In this document: one piece after another, positions 1 through 8,400 of the stretch
Layout of the letters: each line of letters starts with the position of its first letter
Numbering within the stretch: position 1 is the first letter of the stretch
Assembly: GCA_934636265.1 (NCBI GenBank)
Contig: CAKUAD010000001.1
Location: 62,001 to 126,000, forward strand
Length of the DNA: 64,000 nucleotides
Direction of reading: 5' to 3'
Origin: an uncultured Flavobacterium sp.
GTDB lineage: Bacteria > Bacteroidota > Bacteroidia > Flavobacteriales > Flavobacteriaceae
Notes under the pieces: model-generated
What the model saw: only the letters and a program-made list of their open reading frames with translations
Database searches by the model: none
What the model was told of the DNA's origin: nothing
Program-made: the position numbers and the translations under genes

Positions 1-326
1 AAATATTGGTCAATGTTTGGGATTTCCTTTTCCAAATCCGGACGGTATCGCTCTGAGAGGCATCCGGTGACAAAAACTTTGTCAACCAGACCACGCTCTT
101 TTTTATCGGCATAGGCCAGGATGGTATTCACCGATTCTTCCTTGGCATTGTCAATGAATCCGCAAGTGTTGATGACTACGATGTTGCCATCTTCCCGTGC
201 CTCGTGTTCAACATCCTTGCCGCTGGCACGCAGCTGACCCATCAGGACTTCGCTGTCATATACGTTTTTAGAACATCCAAGGGTGATGACATTAATTTTA
301 TTCTTCTTTGTCGAACGCGTTCTCAT
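1..326 (-). CDS. rimO: Ribosomal protein S12 methylthiotransferase RimO (N-terminal part, cut by window edge)
   Basis: Reading the minus strand from the ATG at 326 gives about 108 residues of a radical-SAM methylthiotransferase N-terminal (UPF0004) domain: KINVITLGCSKNVYDSEVL near the start, then VVINTCGFIDNAKEES and VFVTGCLSERY. The cysteines in GCSKN, NTCGF and TGCLS are the three ligands of the auxiliary 4Fe-4S cluster. The SKN and CGFI spellings fit RimO, which methylthiolates an Asp of ribosomal protein S12, better than MiaB. The radical-SAM CxxxCxxC motif and TRAM domain would lie beyond base 1. A possible -7 box (TAATTTTG) sits at 351-344. The gene runs in the same direction as the porin gene upstream but is separated from it by a terminator. 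Confidence 0.9.
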   Translation of the reverse strand, partial: MRTRSTKKNKINVITLGCSKNVYDSEVLMGQLRASGKDVEHEAREDGNIVVINTCGFIDNAKEESVNTILAYADKKERGLVDKVFVTGCLSERYRPDLEKEIPNIDQY

Positions 327-343
327 GGCCAATAATTGGGGTG

Positions 344-351
344 CAAAATTA
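344..351 (-). promoter_or_regulatory. Candidate -7 box for rimO
   Basis: On the minus strand the bases read TAATTTTG, matching the Bacteroidota -7 consensus TAnnTTTG, 18 bases before the rimO ATG. I see no clear TTG -33 element at the right spacing, so this is only a partial promoter match. Confidence 0.35.
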
Positions 352-394
352 CAATTTTTTAATCGCCTGGCCCAGCGGCAATCAACTTTTACCA

Positions 395-424
395 CAATAA
401 AAAAGCCATCTCTTTCAAGATGGC
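395..424 (-). terminator. Rho-independent terminator after the OmpP1/FadL-like gene
   Basis: On the minus strand a 7-bp stem (GCCATCT with AGATGGC, six-base loop) is followed by a run of six T. It lies 15 bases after the stop codon of the outer-membrane protein gene and before rimO, so it should end that transcript and separate the two genes. Confidence 0.8.
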
Positions 425-438
425 CGGTAGGGATTTTG

Positions 439-1932
439 TTAAAGTTCAAAGACCAGTCCCAGCGAGATGTTGTTGCTGGTTTCCCGAATAGCCGGAGCGT
501 TGACAAATCCTGCGCTGTACATCGGTTGGTTGTAATCGCGCCGCGCATGGGTATAGGACAAGTCCAGACGGGTGTTCCCAAAATTGTAGCCAAATCCGCC
601 CGAAAATGCGTTTAGGTCTCCAATGGTGTTCCCGTTTTTATACGGACTCTGCTCATTGCGGTAGCCGGCGCGCAAACTCACATTCTTGATGCGGTATTCG
701 CCTCCGATGCGCAGTTCGCCGGCCATTTCCATGACGTCCTCAAGAGCGCGGTTGGCGCGTGCAAAGTCGCTCTCTGGTCTAAAGGTGATGTTTCGATAAT
801 CCTTGAGGCTGTAATCAAGGCTGAGCAATCCGCTTTTGCCAAAGATGTAGGCCAAACTTCCGGTCCATTTTCCAGGCGTCTGCAGTTTATACGTCTCGTA
901 AATAATGGTCACGTTGGGATCGACTACAGCGGTTAAATCTACGCCATCTTCTGCCCGAACGCTCGAAATACTCTGCGATACCTCGTCGTTAAGCCGATAC
1001 CAGGTGGGTGATTCATACGCCAAACCGGCGCGCCATTCACTCGTGATTTTTGCAATCATGCCCAGTTGAAATGAGAATCCGCTGCCATAGGTGTACAAGT
1101 CGTTGTTAAAACGCAGTCGCTGCAAGCCGTCGTTGGTATTGTTGGTGTTTGATTCGTAAAAACTAGATGACATCCTAAAGTCGGTAAAATGCGAGTTGAG
1201 GCTCAAGCCAAAAAACAGGTTGTCCTTGTACTGAGCCGATACATTGAAATTTGCACGTCCATTGTAACCCGTGGTGACATACGAATATTCCTGATAGTAA
1301 TTTCCGCCCGCCGGAACGTTTGAGACATACGACGAGTTGGTGGGAGAATTCTCCACAGGATTGATAACAAAGGCCTGATAACCCAAAAACGCCTGAGCAT
1401 CGGCATAGTTAAGTTCTTCGTAATAAAAATCCTGAAGGATGTTGAGCGGAACCCCGCCGTTCATATTGGCAAACGACGTAAAGTATCCCTCGACTGAATT
1501 AGGGCTTACACCTTGTGTGTATCGCGTATTGTCGAGATTGTTGACATTTTCATAGTTGAGCGCAAACGCAAATTTTTTCCAGTCGCTTTTTGCATCTTCG
1601 TTGTAGAGAACATAAACGCCACCCGCCTGATTTAGGTCAAAGGCGTTGTCTGTCTCAGATGTGCGCGTTCCAAAATAATCCGATTGGTTCCTGACGTTGT
1701 AACTGCTTAGCGTCACGCCCACCTGCGTCGTGGTAAAAATCGCCGAGCCCGCCGGGTTGTTGTTAAGGGACGACAGGTCGCCGCCCAAAGCCCCAAAGGC
1801 GCCTCCCATCGCACGGTATCGGGCGGATCCGGAAATGTTGTCCTGCGCATAACGCACGGCATCAGAAATCTCTTGCGACAAAACCGACCCTGTGGTCAGT
1901 ACGGTCGCCAAAAGGAAGAATATTCTTTTCAT
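439..1932 (-). CDS. Outer membrane protein transport protein, OmpP1/FadL/TodX family
   Basis: A 497-residue protein with a signal peptide (MKRIFFLLATVLTTGSVLSQ) followed by the family's N-terminal plug-like segment, with SARYRAMGGAFGALGGDLSS and NNPAGSAIF around residues 35-65. Alternating, aromatic-rich segments and a terminal strand ending in hydrophobic LGLVFEL are typical of a beta-barrel. Family members carry hydrophobic compounds across the outer membrane; flavobacterial versions are often labelled hemin receptor without firm proof. It follows the Trp/Gly-rich lipoprotein gene by 25 bases and probably shares its transcript, which ends at the hairpin at 395-424. The substrate cannot be told from sequence. 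Confidence 0.85.
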   Translation of the reverse strand: MKRIFFLLATVLTTGSVLSQEISDAVRYAQDNISGSARYRAMGGAFGALGGDLSSLNNNPAGSAIFTTTQVGVTLSSYNVRNQSDYFGTRTSETDNAFDLNQAGGVYVLYNEDAKSDWKKFAFALNYENVNNLDNTRYTQGVSPNSVEGYFTSFANMNGGVPLNILQDFYYEELNYADAQAFLGYQAFVINPVENSPTNSSYVSNVPAGGNYYQEYSYVTTGYNGRANFNVSAQYKDNLFFGLSLNSHFTDFRMSSSFYESNTNNTNDGLQRLRFNNDLYTYGSGFSFQLGMIAKITSEWRAGLAYESPTWYRLNDEVSQSISSVRAEDGVDLTAVVDPNVTIIYETYKLQTPGKWTGSLAYIFGKSGLLSLDYSLKDYRNITFRPESDFARANRALEDVMEMAGELRIGGEYRIKNVSLRAGYRNEQSPYKNGNTIGDLNAFSGGFGYNFGNTRLDLSYTHARRDYNQPMYSAGFVNAPAIRETSNNISLGLVFEL

Positions 1933-1957
1933 AATTGATTGTCAGATTAGATTCGCA

Positions 1958-2917
1958 TTAGCGACGGCCCCCGCCTCCGCCTCCGCCACCACGGGTACCT
2001 CCTCCGCCTCCTGTGCTAAAGCCTCCGCTTCTGGTTCCGCCACTACTGGCCGGAGAATACGATCGGGTAGGCGTTGACTGCCTGACGTTTCCGGAATTGC
2101 TGCGAACAGGAGCCTGTCGGATTCCGCCTGTATTTGAGTTTCGGGTGTTTCCGCTGTTGCGGATGGTTGAATTGTTATTGTAATTCTGTGTGCGCGTGGT
2201 CGAAAATCTTGTTCTCGACGTATTGTTGCTAAATGTCGTGCGTGTTGTGCGCGTTCCGGGAGCGTAGGTTGAACGTCCCATGTTGTTGCGCAAACCGTTG
2301 TTGTAGTAAGATCCGCGACGACCGCCCCCATAAACATAATGATGGTTGTGGCCGTACCAATGCGGGCTGTACCATTGGTTGTAGCCCCATCCCCATCCGG
2401 GCCCGTACCAATTATTCCATCCCCATCCACCGTACCATCCGGCACCCCAGGAGTTCCACCCCCATCCGATACCCCAGGAAGGACCGTACCAGGAATTCCA
2501 GCCCCAACCCCAAGAGGGGCCATACCAATTGTTCCAACCCCATCCCCATGAAGGTGCATACCAATTGTTCCATCCCCAGTTGTTTCCGTAAATGTTTACA
2601 GTAACATTGTCCGGCTCATTGCCCCAACCGGCATAACCGGTAGCTTCGCGGGGCTTTTCGGCAGTTGCGGAGTCAGAATTGTAGTTGGCTGCGTCGGTGT
2701 AGACCAGCGTTTCATCGTGTAGCGTTCCAAAATAATCTCGGTAATACGCTGAACTTGAAGAAGTTTCAGAGCGTCTGTCGTATCGGGAATCGCCGTAGAT
2801 TCCGTCGCGGTCGGCAGTGGTGGATTGTGACGATCCGCAGGAAACGGTGGTTAAAACCGATAGCCCTCCAAAAATCAGGTAAGACAGGCGGTTTCTTAGT
2901 TTGTAGTTAGCTTTCAT
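1958..2917 (-). CDS. Putative lipoprotein with Trp/Gly-rich tandem repeats
   Basis: A 319-residue protein starting at the ATG at 2917; an in-frame ATG at 2947 would put extra residues before the signal. The N terminus, MKANYKLRNRLSYLIFGG to TTVSC, looks like a lipoprotein signal with the lipidated Cys at residue 27. After a Ser/Tyr/Asp-rich stretch come five or six degenerate copies of WNNWYGPSWGWG (window bases about 2370-2590), then a His/Tyr patch, an Asn/Thr/Arg-rich stretch and a poly-Gly tail ending GGGRR. It is probably anchored in the outer membrane or displayed on the surface. Homologues sit upstream of proS in other flavobacteria, sometimes misleadingly named after vitellogenin or prolyl-tRNA synthetase. 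No enzymatic motif is visible and the function is unknown. Confidence 0.75.
   Translation of the reverse strand: MKANYKLRNRLSYLIFGGLSVLTTVSCGSSQSTTADRDGIYGDSRYDRRSETSSSSAYYRDYFGTLHDETLVYTDAANYNSDSATAEKPREATGYAGWGNEPDNVTVNIYGNNWGWNNWYAPSWGWGWNNWYGPSWGWGWNSWYGPSWGIGWGWNSWGAGWYGGWGWNNWYGPGWGWGYNQWYSPHWYGHNHHYVYGGGRRGSYYNNGLRNNMGRSTYAPGTRTTRTTFSNNTSRTRFSTTRTQNYNNNSTIRNSGNTRNSNTGGIRQAPVRSNSGNVRQSTPTRSYSPASSGGTRSGGFSTGGGGGTRGGGGGGGGRR
2370..2590 (-). repeat. In-gene degenerate tandem repeat of about 36-42 bases (Trp/Gly motif)
   Basis: Five to six copies of a unit encoding W-N-N/S-W-Y-G-P-S-W-G-W-G lie head to tail inside the lipoprotein gene. Copies differ by substitutions and by one or two codons, so the unit length varies. 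The bases keep the repeat visibly (recurring ccataccaat-like and ccccatcc-like words on the plus strand), which suggests expansion by slippage or recombination. Confidence 0.7.
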
Positions 2918-2931
2918 AGCGCCGATTTTTA

Positions 2932-2962
2932 TTGTTGGGCAATACAAAATTAGTTAGTTTTG
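2932..2962 (+). promoter_or_regulatory. Predicted promoter of proS
   Basis: TTGTTG at 2932-2937 is followed after 17 bases by TAGTTTTG at 2955-2962, a good match to the Bacteroidota promoter (TTG, 17-20 bases, TAnnTTTG). Transcription would start near 2968, giving a leader of about 48 bases before the proS ATG at 3016. A minus-strand TAATTTTG at 2952-2945 could serve the divergent lipoprotein gene. Confidence 0.5.
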
Positions 2963-3015
2963 CCAAACGGTTTAGTTAAAAAAATCGAAACAATTTTTGT
3001 GCCAAGACAATTAAC

Positions 3016-4494
3016 ATGAGTAAAAGTTTAACGACAAGGGCGGAGGATTATTCCAAATGGTATAACGAACTAGTAGTCAAGGCTGATCTGGCTGAAAACT
3101 CAGGAGTGCGCGGGTGTATGGTCATCAAGCCTTACGGCTATGCGATATGGGAAAAAATGCAGCGCGAACTTGACCGGATGTTCAAGGAAACCGGACACGA
3201 AAACGCGTATTTCCCGTTGTTTGTGCCCAAGAGTATGTTTGAGGCCGAGGAGACCAATGCCGAAGGTTTTGCAAAAGAATGTGCCATCGTTACGCATTAT
3301 CGCCTCAAGGCCGACGAGGACAAGCCCGGTAAACTGATGGTGGATCCAAACGCCAAACTCGAGGAAGAATTAATTGTTAGACCAACCAGTGAAGCGATTA
3401 TCTGGAGTACCTATAAAAATTGGGTACAGTCGTATCGCGATTTGCCACTGCTTATCAACCAATGGGCCAACGTGGTGCGCTGGGAGATGCGTACGCGATT
3501 GTTTTTGCGCACCGCCGAATTCCTCTGGCAGGAAGGCCACACAGCACATGCCACGCGTCAGGAAGCGATAGCCGAAACCGAGACCATGCTGGATGTTTAC
3601 GCTGAGTTTGCCGAGAATTTTATGGCGATTCCGGTCATCAAGGGCATCAAGACGGCCAATGAGCGTTTTGCCGGTGCCGATGAGACTTACTGTATAGAAG
3701 CGCTAATGCAGGACGGGAAAGCCCTTCAGGCAGGAACTTCACACTTTTTAGGACAGAATTTTGCCAAAGCATTTGACGTAAAATTTACAAACAATGAAGG
3801 CAAACTGGAATATGTATGGGGAACTTCATGGGGCGTTTCAACCCGATTGATGGGCGCGCTGGTAATGACCCATTCAGATGACAAAGGACTGGTCTTGCCG
3901 CCAAATCTAGCGCCAATTCAAGTGGTTATCGTACCAATCCACAAAGGCGATGATCAACTGGCCGAAATTTCAGAGGTGGTTGACGAGCTGGTGAAAAGCC
4001 TTCGTCAGCGCGGCATATCGGTAAAATATGACAACCGGACCACGCTTAAGCCCGGCTTCAAGTTTAACGAATACGAGCTCAAAGGCGTTCCGGTAAGGGT
4101 TGCCATCGGGCCAAACGATTTGCAAAACGGAACTTTTGAGGTGGCCCGACGGGATAATCTGTCAAAGGAAATCGTTGCCAAAGACGATGTGGCTAACTAC
4201 ATTGAGAGCCTGCTGGCCCAAATCCAGGAGTCCCTTTTTGAAAAGGCCCGGGTGTACCGCGATCAGCATATCACACCGGTTGACAATTTTGAGGAGTTCA
4301 AGGACGTTTTGGAGAACAAAGGCGGATTTGTTGCGGCGCACTGGGACGGAACTCCCGAGACCGAGGAGAAGATCAAAGACCTGACAAAGGCCACCATTCG
4401 CTGCATTCCGCTCGACCAAAAGCCCGAGGATGGAGCCTGCGTGCTTACGGGCGCACCCAGCAAGGGACGCGTACTGTTTGCAAAAGCGTATTAA
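3016..4494 (+). CDS. proS: Proline--tRNA ligase, archaeal/eukaryal-type (ProS type 3)
   Basis: A 492-residue class II aminoacyl-tRNA synthetase that charges tRNA-Pro. Motif 2 ([27 protein letters not shown]) lies around residues 153-179 and motif 3 ([23 protein letters not shown]) around 272-294. The anticodon-binding domain follows from about residue 300 ([12 protein letters not shown]), and a C-terminal zinc-type domain ends in GRVLFAKAY, as in the short archaeal-type enzyme. The long editing insertion of the bacterial-type ProS is absent. The length matches the roughly 490 residues usual in Bacteroidota. No clear terminator follows, but a strong tRNA promoter does. Confidence 0.96.
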   Translation: MSKSLTTRAEDYSKWYNELVVKADLAENSGVRGCMVIKPYGYAIWEKMQRELDRMFKETGHENAYFPLFVPKSMFEAEETNAEGFAKECAIVTHYRLKADEDKPGKLMVDPNAKLEEELIVRPTSEAIIWSTYKNWVQSYRDLPLLINQWANVVRWEMRTRLFLRTAEFLWQEGHTAHATRQEAIAETETMLDVYAEFAENFMAIPVIKGIKTANERFAGADETYCIEALMQDGKALQAGTSHFLGQNFAKAFDVKFTNNEGKLEYVWGTSWGVSTRLMGALVMTHSDDKGLVLPPNLAPIQVVIVPIHKGDDQLAEISEVVDELVKSLRQRGISVKYDNRTTLKPGFKFNEYELKGVPVRVAIGPNDLQNGTFEVARRDNLSKEIVAKDDVANYIESLLAQIQESLFEKARVYRDQHITPVDNFEEFKDVLENKGGFVAAHWDGTPETEEKIKDLTKATIRCIPLDQKPEDGACVLTGAPSKGRVLFAKAY

Positions 4495-4520
4495 AAAGTA
4501 AAAAAAATAATAGTTGCCAC

Positions 4521-4550
4521 TTGCGCGGATAAAAAATAGTTGTATTTTTG
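4521..4550 (+). promoter_or_regulatory. Consensus Bacteroidota promoter for the tRNA-Glu pair
   Basis: TTG at 4521-4523, a 19-base spacer, and TATTTTTG at 4543-4550: a near-perfect match to the Bacteroidota TTTG-N19-TAnnTTTG promoter. It lies 18 bases before the first tRNA-Glu, and the transcript could run through both tRNAs into rpsT. Confidence 0.75.
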
Positions 4551-4568
4551 CAACCGCAATTAAGCGAT

Positions 4569-4640
4569 GGCCCGTTCGTCTATCGGTTAGGACGCCAGGT
4601 TTTCATCCTGGTAAGAAGGGTTCGATTCCCTTACGGGCTA
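4569..4640 (+). tRNA. tRNA-Glu (anticodon TTC), copy 1
   Basis: A 72-base cloverleaf: acceptor GGCCCGT pairs with ACGGGCT (G-U closing pair), anticodon stem CCAGG/CCTGG encloses loop TTTTCAT with anticodon TTC, and the T-arm contains GGTTCGATTCC. The discriminator base is A and CCA is not encoded, so the CCA-adding enzyme encoded at 28.8-30.3 kb would be needed. Confidence 0.95.
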
Positions 4641-4654
4641 CAACAACAACCATC

Positions 4655-4726
4655 GGTCCGTTCGTCTAGGGGTTAGGACGCCAGGTTTTCATCCTGGTAA
4701 CAGGGGTTCGATTCCCCTACGGACTA
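4655..4726 (+). tRNA. tRNA-Glu (anticodon TTC), copy 2
   Basis: A 72-base cloverleaf with acceptor GGTCCGT/ACGGACT, the same anticodon arm as copy 1 (loop TTTTCAT) and T-arm GGTTCGATTCC. It lies 14 bases after the first copy and differs in the acceptor stem, D-loop and variable region with compensating changes, so both copies look functional. CCA is not encoded. Confidence 0.95.
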
Positions 4727-4753
4727 CATTTAAAAAACAAGAATTTTTACAAA

Positions 4754-5005
4754 ATGGCAAATCATAAGTCAGCCTTAAAAAGGATCCGCAGTAACGAAAA
4801 GAAAAGAGTGTTGAACCGCTATCAGCACAAGACCACGCGTAATGCGATCAAGGCTTTGCGCATGGCTACCGACAAAACTGAAGCATCTTCAAAGTTGTCA
4901 GCGGTTATCTCTATGATTGACAAGCTTGCCAAGAAGAACATTATCCACAGCAACAAGGCATCTAACCTGAAGTCAAAACTGACCCGTCAGGTTGCCAAGC
5001 TGTAA
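4754..5005 (+). CDS. rpsT: 30S ribosomal protein S20
   Basis: An 83-residue, Lys/Arg-rich helical protein with the S20 signature: MANHKSALKRIRSNEKKR at the start, then YQHKTTRNAIKAL and a C-terminal IHSNKASNLKSKLTRQV. S20 is a primary 16S rRNA binder in the small subunit. The length is normal. The ATG comes 27 bases after the second tRNA-Glu, so co-transcription from the tRNA promoter is likely, and a strong hairpin follows at 5027-5053. Confidence 0.97.
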   Translation: MANHKSALKRIRSNEKKRVLNRYQHKTTRNAIKALRMATDKTEASSKLSAVISMIDKLAKKNIIHSNKASNLKSKLTRQVAKL

Positions 5006-5026
5006 TCATAAGTGAAAAGGAAGAAG

Positions 5027-5053
5027 AAAGCCCTCAACCGAGGGCTTTTTTTT
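5027..5053 (+). terminator. Bidirectional terminator between rpsT and the response regulator gene
   Basis: A perfect 9-bp stem (AAAGCCCTC with GAGGGCTTT, loop AACC) ends in a run of T on the plus strand. The reverse strand also carries a T-rich tail, so it may stop the convergent response-regulator transcript ending at 5056. Confidence 0.9.
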
Positions 5054-5055
5054 AT

Positions 5056-5457
5056 TTACGTTAGCTTAGTTTTAAGTTCTTCGAGCATCTCGATTGTAAT
5101 CGGCTTTGACATGAACTGGAGCACCATCGGATAGGTATTCGCCTTTTCAATGTCGTGCGGGTCAATCGTCGATGACAGTACAATCACCTTAATGTTGTTA
5201 AACAGCGCCTTGTATGGCTCGCCTGAAAAGTGATCGAGAAATTCCCAACCTCCCATTACAGGCATGTTCAGGTCCAGAAAAATCAAGGTTGGCCGTATCA
5301 CATCGGCTGCGGTCATCAGACGGTCAAAATAACGCAGCGCATCCTCCCCGTTGGTGGCTGAATCAGTGGTCGAGGCAAAACCAGCTTTTTCAATCACTTT
5401 TCGGCACAGCATCAACGTAATAGGATCGTCATCCACACAAAGTATTTTTTCAATCAT
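5056..5457 (-). CDS. Single-domain response regulator (CheY-like receiver)
   Basis: A 133-residue stand-alone receiver domain. Visible are the acidic pocket VDDDP (D9-D11), the phospho-acceptor D62 in FLDLNMPVMGG, the conserved Ser/Thr in VIVLSST and the Lys in MSKPI. No output domain is present, so it probably passes phosphate on or binds a partner. Its start lies 11 bases after the stop of the large PAS histidine kinase gene on the same strand; the two form an operon with the kinase first and are probably cognate, though many single-domain regulators in this phylum serve several kinases. Confidence 0.9.
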   Translation of the reverse strand: MIEKILCVDDDPITLMLCRKVIEKAGFASTTDSATNGEDALRYFDRLMTAADVIRPTLIFLDLNMPVMGGWEFLDHFSGEPYKALFNNIKVIVLSSTIDPHDIEKANTYPMVLQFMSKPITIEMLEELKTKLT

Positions 5458-5468
5458 TTCGGTTAAGT

Positions 5469-8400
5469 TTATTTTATTTTAAAAGTCAGGGTAAACGTGG
5501 TTCCTTTGTCAACTTCGCTTTGCACGGCAATAGTTCCGCCCATGGCTTCAACCTGCGATTTCACCAGATAGAGCCCAAGGCCCTTGCTGTCGGGGTAGTC
5601 GTGAAAACGCTGGTACAGTCCAAAGATACGATCGGCATTTCTTTTCAGGTCGATACCGATGCCATTATCTTTAAACGTCAACACCAGTGAATTTCCGGAA
5701 ACTTTTGTCTTGATATTGATTCGGAGCTGGCGATGGGGCGAGCGATATTTTATGGCATTGGTGAGCAGATTCAATAAAATGCTTTCCAAATATGATTTAT
5801 TGATCGTCAGGATCGCAACCTTTTCAAACGAGAATCGGATAATCGGCTTGTTGGCGCTGATCAAAACCGAAAGCTGGTTGAACACGTTTTCAAACACTTC
5901 GTCAATCTTGACTTCTTCCTTGTCGATTGACGGACTGTCTTTGATGATCACAACCTTCACCAAATCATTGATGGTTTCGTTGAGCAGGTTGGTCGATTTG
6001 ATAAACCCGTTGAGCAGTTCTCTCAACTCCTCATTTTCAACCGGAATATCCTTAATCAAGTTAAGCAGCCCGGTAAGGTTGGAGAGCGGTGCACGCAGGT
6101 TGTGTGACGTAATATACGAAAATTGCTTTAGATCTTTGTTGTTTTGCGTGAGTTCGCGGATAAGTTGCTCCTTTTCCTTTTCCTGTTTTTTCTCTTCGGT
6201 AATATCGCGTTGGATAGAAATCCAGTGCGAGTGCTCACCTTCCTTGTTGGTGATCGGGATCATGGAAAAGTTGATCCAGTATTCCTCGCCGTTCTTGCGA
6301 TGGTTGAGCGTTTCAAACTTGAATTCCTTTTTATTCCTGAGGGCTTGGGTTAGACGTGCAATTTCCTGGGTGAGCGACTTTCGGCCCATAAAAACTGCCG
6401 GCGATTTGCCCACCACTTCATTGGCCTTGTAACCCGTCATGGTGGTGAACGCCGGATTGACGAACACGATTTTTGGAATTCCGCGACCGGATTTGTCCGA
6501 TTCGGAAATAATCACCGAATCTTTGGTTTGCGTCACCACGGTTTCCAGCAGTTTAAGTCGCTGTTCCTCCTGTTTTTGCTTGGTCACATCCTGCATGGAC
6601 GTAATCATTCGGATAGGCCGGCCGTCTTTGTCCTTTACCAAAAAGCCCCGGTCAAATACGTATTTATAAGTTCCGTCGGCGCAGGCAAAGCGGTATTCGT
6701 CCTGCCATTTCTCAACCTTTTCCTCCAGGAAATTGTAGAGTTTAACCGACAGGCGAATACTGTCTTCCGGGTGAATCCTGTCAAACCACCATTTCGAGGT
6801 ATTGCCCACGTCTTCACGTTTGTAACCAAAAACACCCTGGATTCCCTTGTTCCAGGAAAATGTGTCTTCCTGGATTTTCCAGTCCCAAATCGTATCGCTG
6901 GTAGCTTTGGCTACGATGTCATACCGTTCTTTTGCAGCCTCGGTTTCCTCGACGGCACTGCGGTTTTCAATGAGGATGCTGATCAGGTTTGTGATCCGTT
7001 CAATCAGGCTCACTTCGTCGCGGGCCGGAAGCCTTGAACTGCCAAAATATAGCTGGAGCAGGGCAATCACCTTTCCCGACCTTTTTTTTACCGGTGCGGC
7101 CCATGCCGACTGGAATCCCAATCCGTCAATCAATGCGGCAAGATCAGCCCAGTCCGGATTATTGGCAACATCATTGGTGAACTGGTTTTTTCCGGTAAGT
7201 ATTGCGGCTCCAAACAGTGAATTGCTGTCGGCCAAACGCCCGTTTATCGCTATCTGGTATTCGTCCGGGAGTGATACCGTCGAGAGCGAAACCATTTTCA
7301 TGTCTTCATCAACGCTCGCCACCGAACACACCGCATCAGGGATAAGGTTGCAAATGTTGCCGGTGAGTTTGTTGATGACAAAGTCAAATGAAACCTTGGG
7401 ATTGGCATTGAGCTCGTAGATTTCCTTTTCAAACGCCAGCAGGGTTTCCTGGAATTTACGCCCGGTAATGTCCTGCATAGCCCCGATTTTCCTTACGGGA
7501 ACTCCGTTTTCCCACAAAATGTTGTACCGGTCCTGAATGGTGGCGTAGGTGTTGTCGGTCCGCCTTAAACGGTATTCCAGCTCAAAATGCGTCTTCTTTG
7601 GGTTGAGGACGGATTTGCTCAGGAAGTTGAACACAAAATCTCGGTCGTCCGGATGGATGCAGCTTTTGTAAAAATCAATATCGGTGGTATCCTGCGGAAA
7701 TGCATACCCAAAAAGGTTTTTGTAACTCGCACCGGCAATGTAGATTTTACGCGTGCGCAAGTCGTGGTCGTAAATGGCATCGCTCGATGCGCGTACGATG
7801 GCTTCAAAGCGCTCGTTTGATTTGCGCAGGCGGTTTTCATTTTCAATCCGCTCGCTCACATCGCGGGAGTTCACCACAAATCCGCTGATCGATTCATCGC
7901 GCATGGCGTTGGTCGCAATCGATTCAATCCAGACCCAGTGGCCTTTTGCATGCCTAAACCGGAACACCGATGAGAAAACGCGTCGTTTGGTAAGCAGCGA
8001 TTTGTAAAGGGAGATGGTTTCCTGGTAGTCTTCCGGATGCAGATAATCAGCAATGTTCTGGCCAACCAGCATGTCTTTTTTGTAGCCTAGCACCGCTTCG
8101 TGATTCGGGCTGGTATATTTGATAAAGCCGTCGGGCGACAAAATCGTGATGAGGTCGCCACCGCCCTGAATGAGCGACTTAAACCGCCGTTCGTTGGCGC
8201 GCAAAGCCCTGTCTGATTGTAATCGGGCAGTCACGTCAAGGCAAACGGCAATGCGTACCTTGCGGCCTTCGTAATCAATCAAGCTGGCATCAACCTGAAC
8301 GTCTAGAATACGTCCGTCCTTGGTTTTGTGCCGCGTAATCCCTTTGTGTACCGGTCGCGATGCCGATTCAGGATCTGAAAGCTCCCTAAGGTTCATCGAC

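Noticed and set aside
2370..2590. Tandem repeat considered as a CRISPR array
   Set aside because: Units are contiguous without unique spacers, vary in length and encode an in-frame peptide repeat.
2233..2604. Overlapping open frames on both strands in the Trp-repeat region
   Set aside because: Caused by the tandem repeat, which keeps all six frames open; only the lipoprotein frame has a signal peptide and a sensible start.
5659..6432. Plus-strand open frame of about 257 codons across the histidine kinase gene
   Set aside because: Low-complexity Ser/Leu-rich shadow opposite the HisKA and PAS coding sequence.
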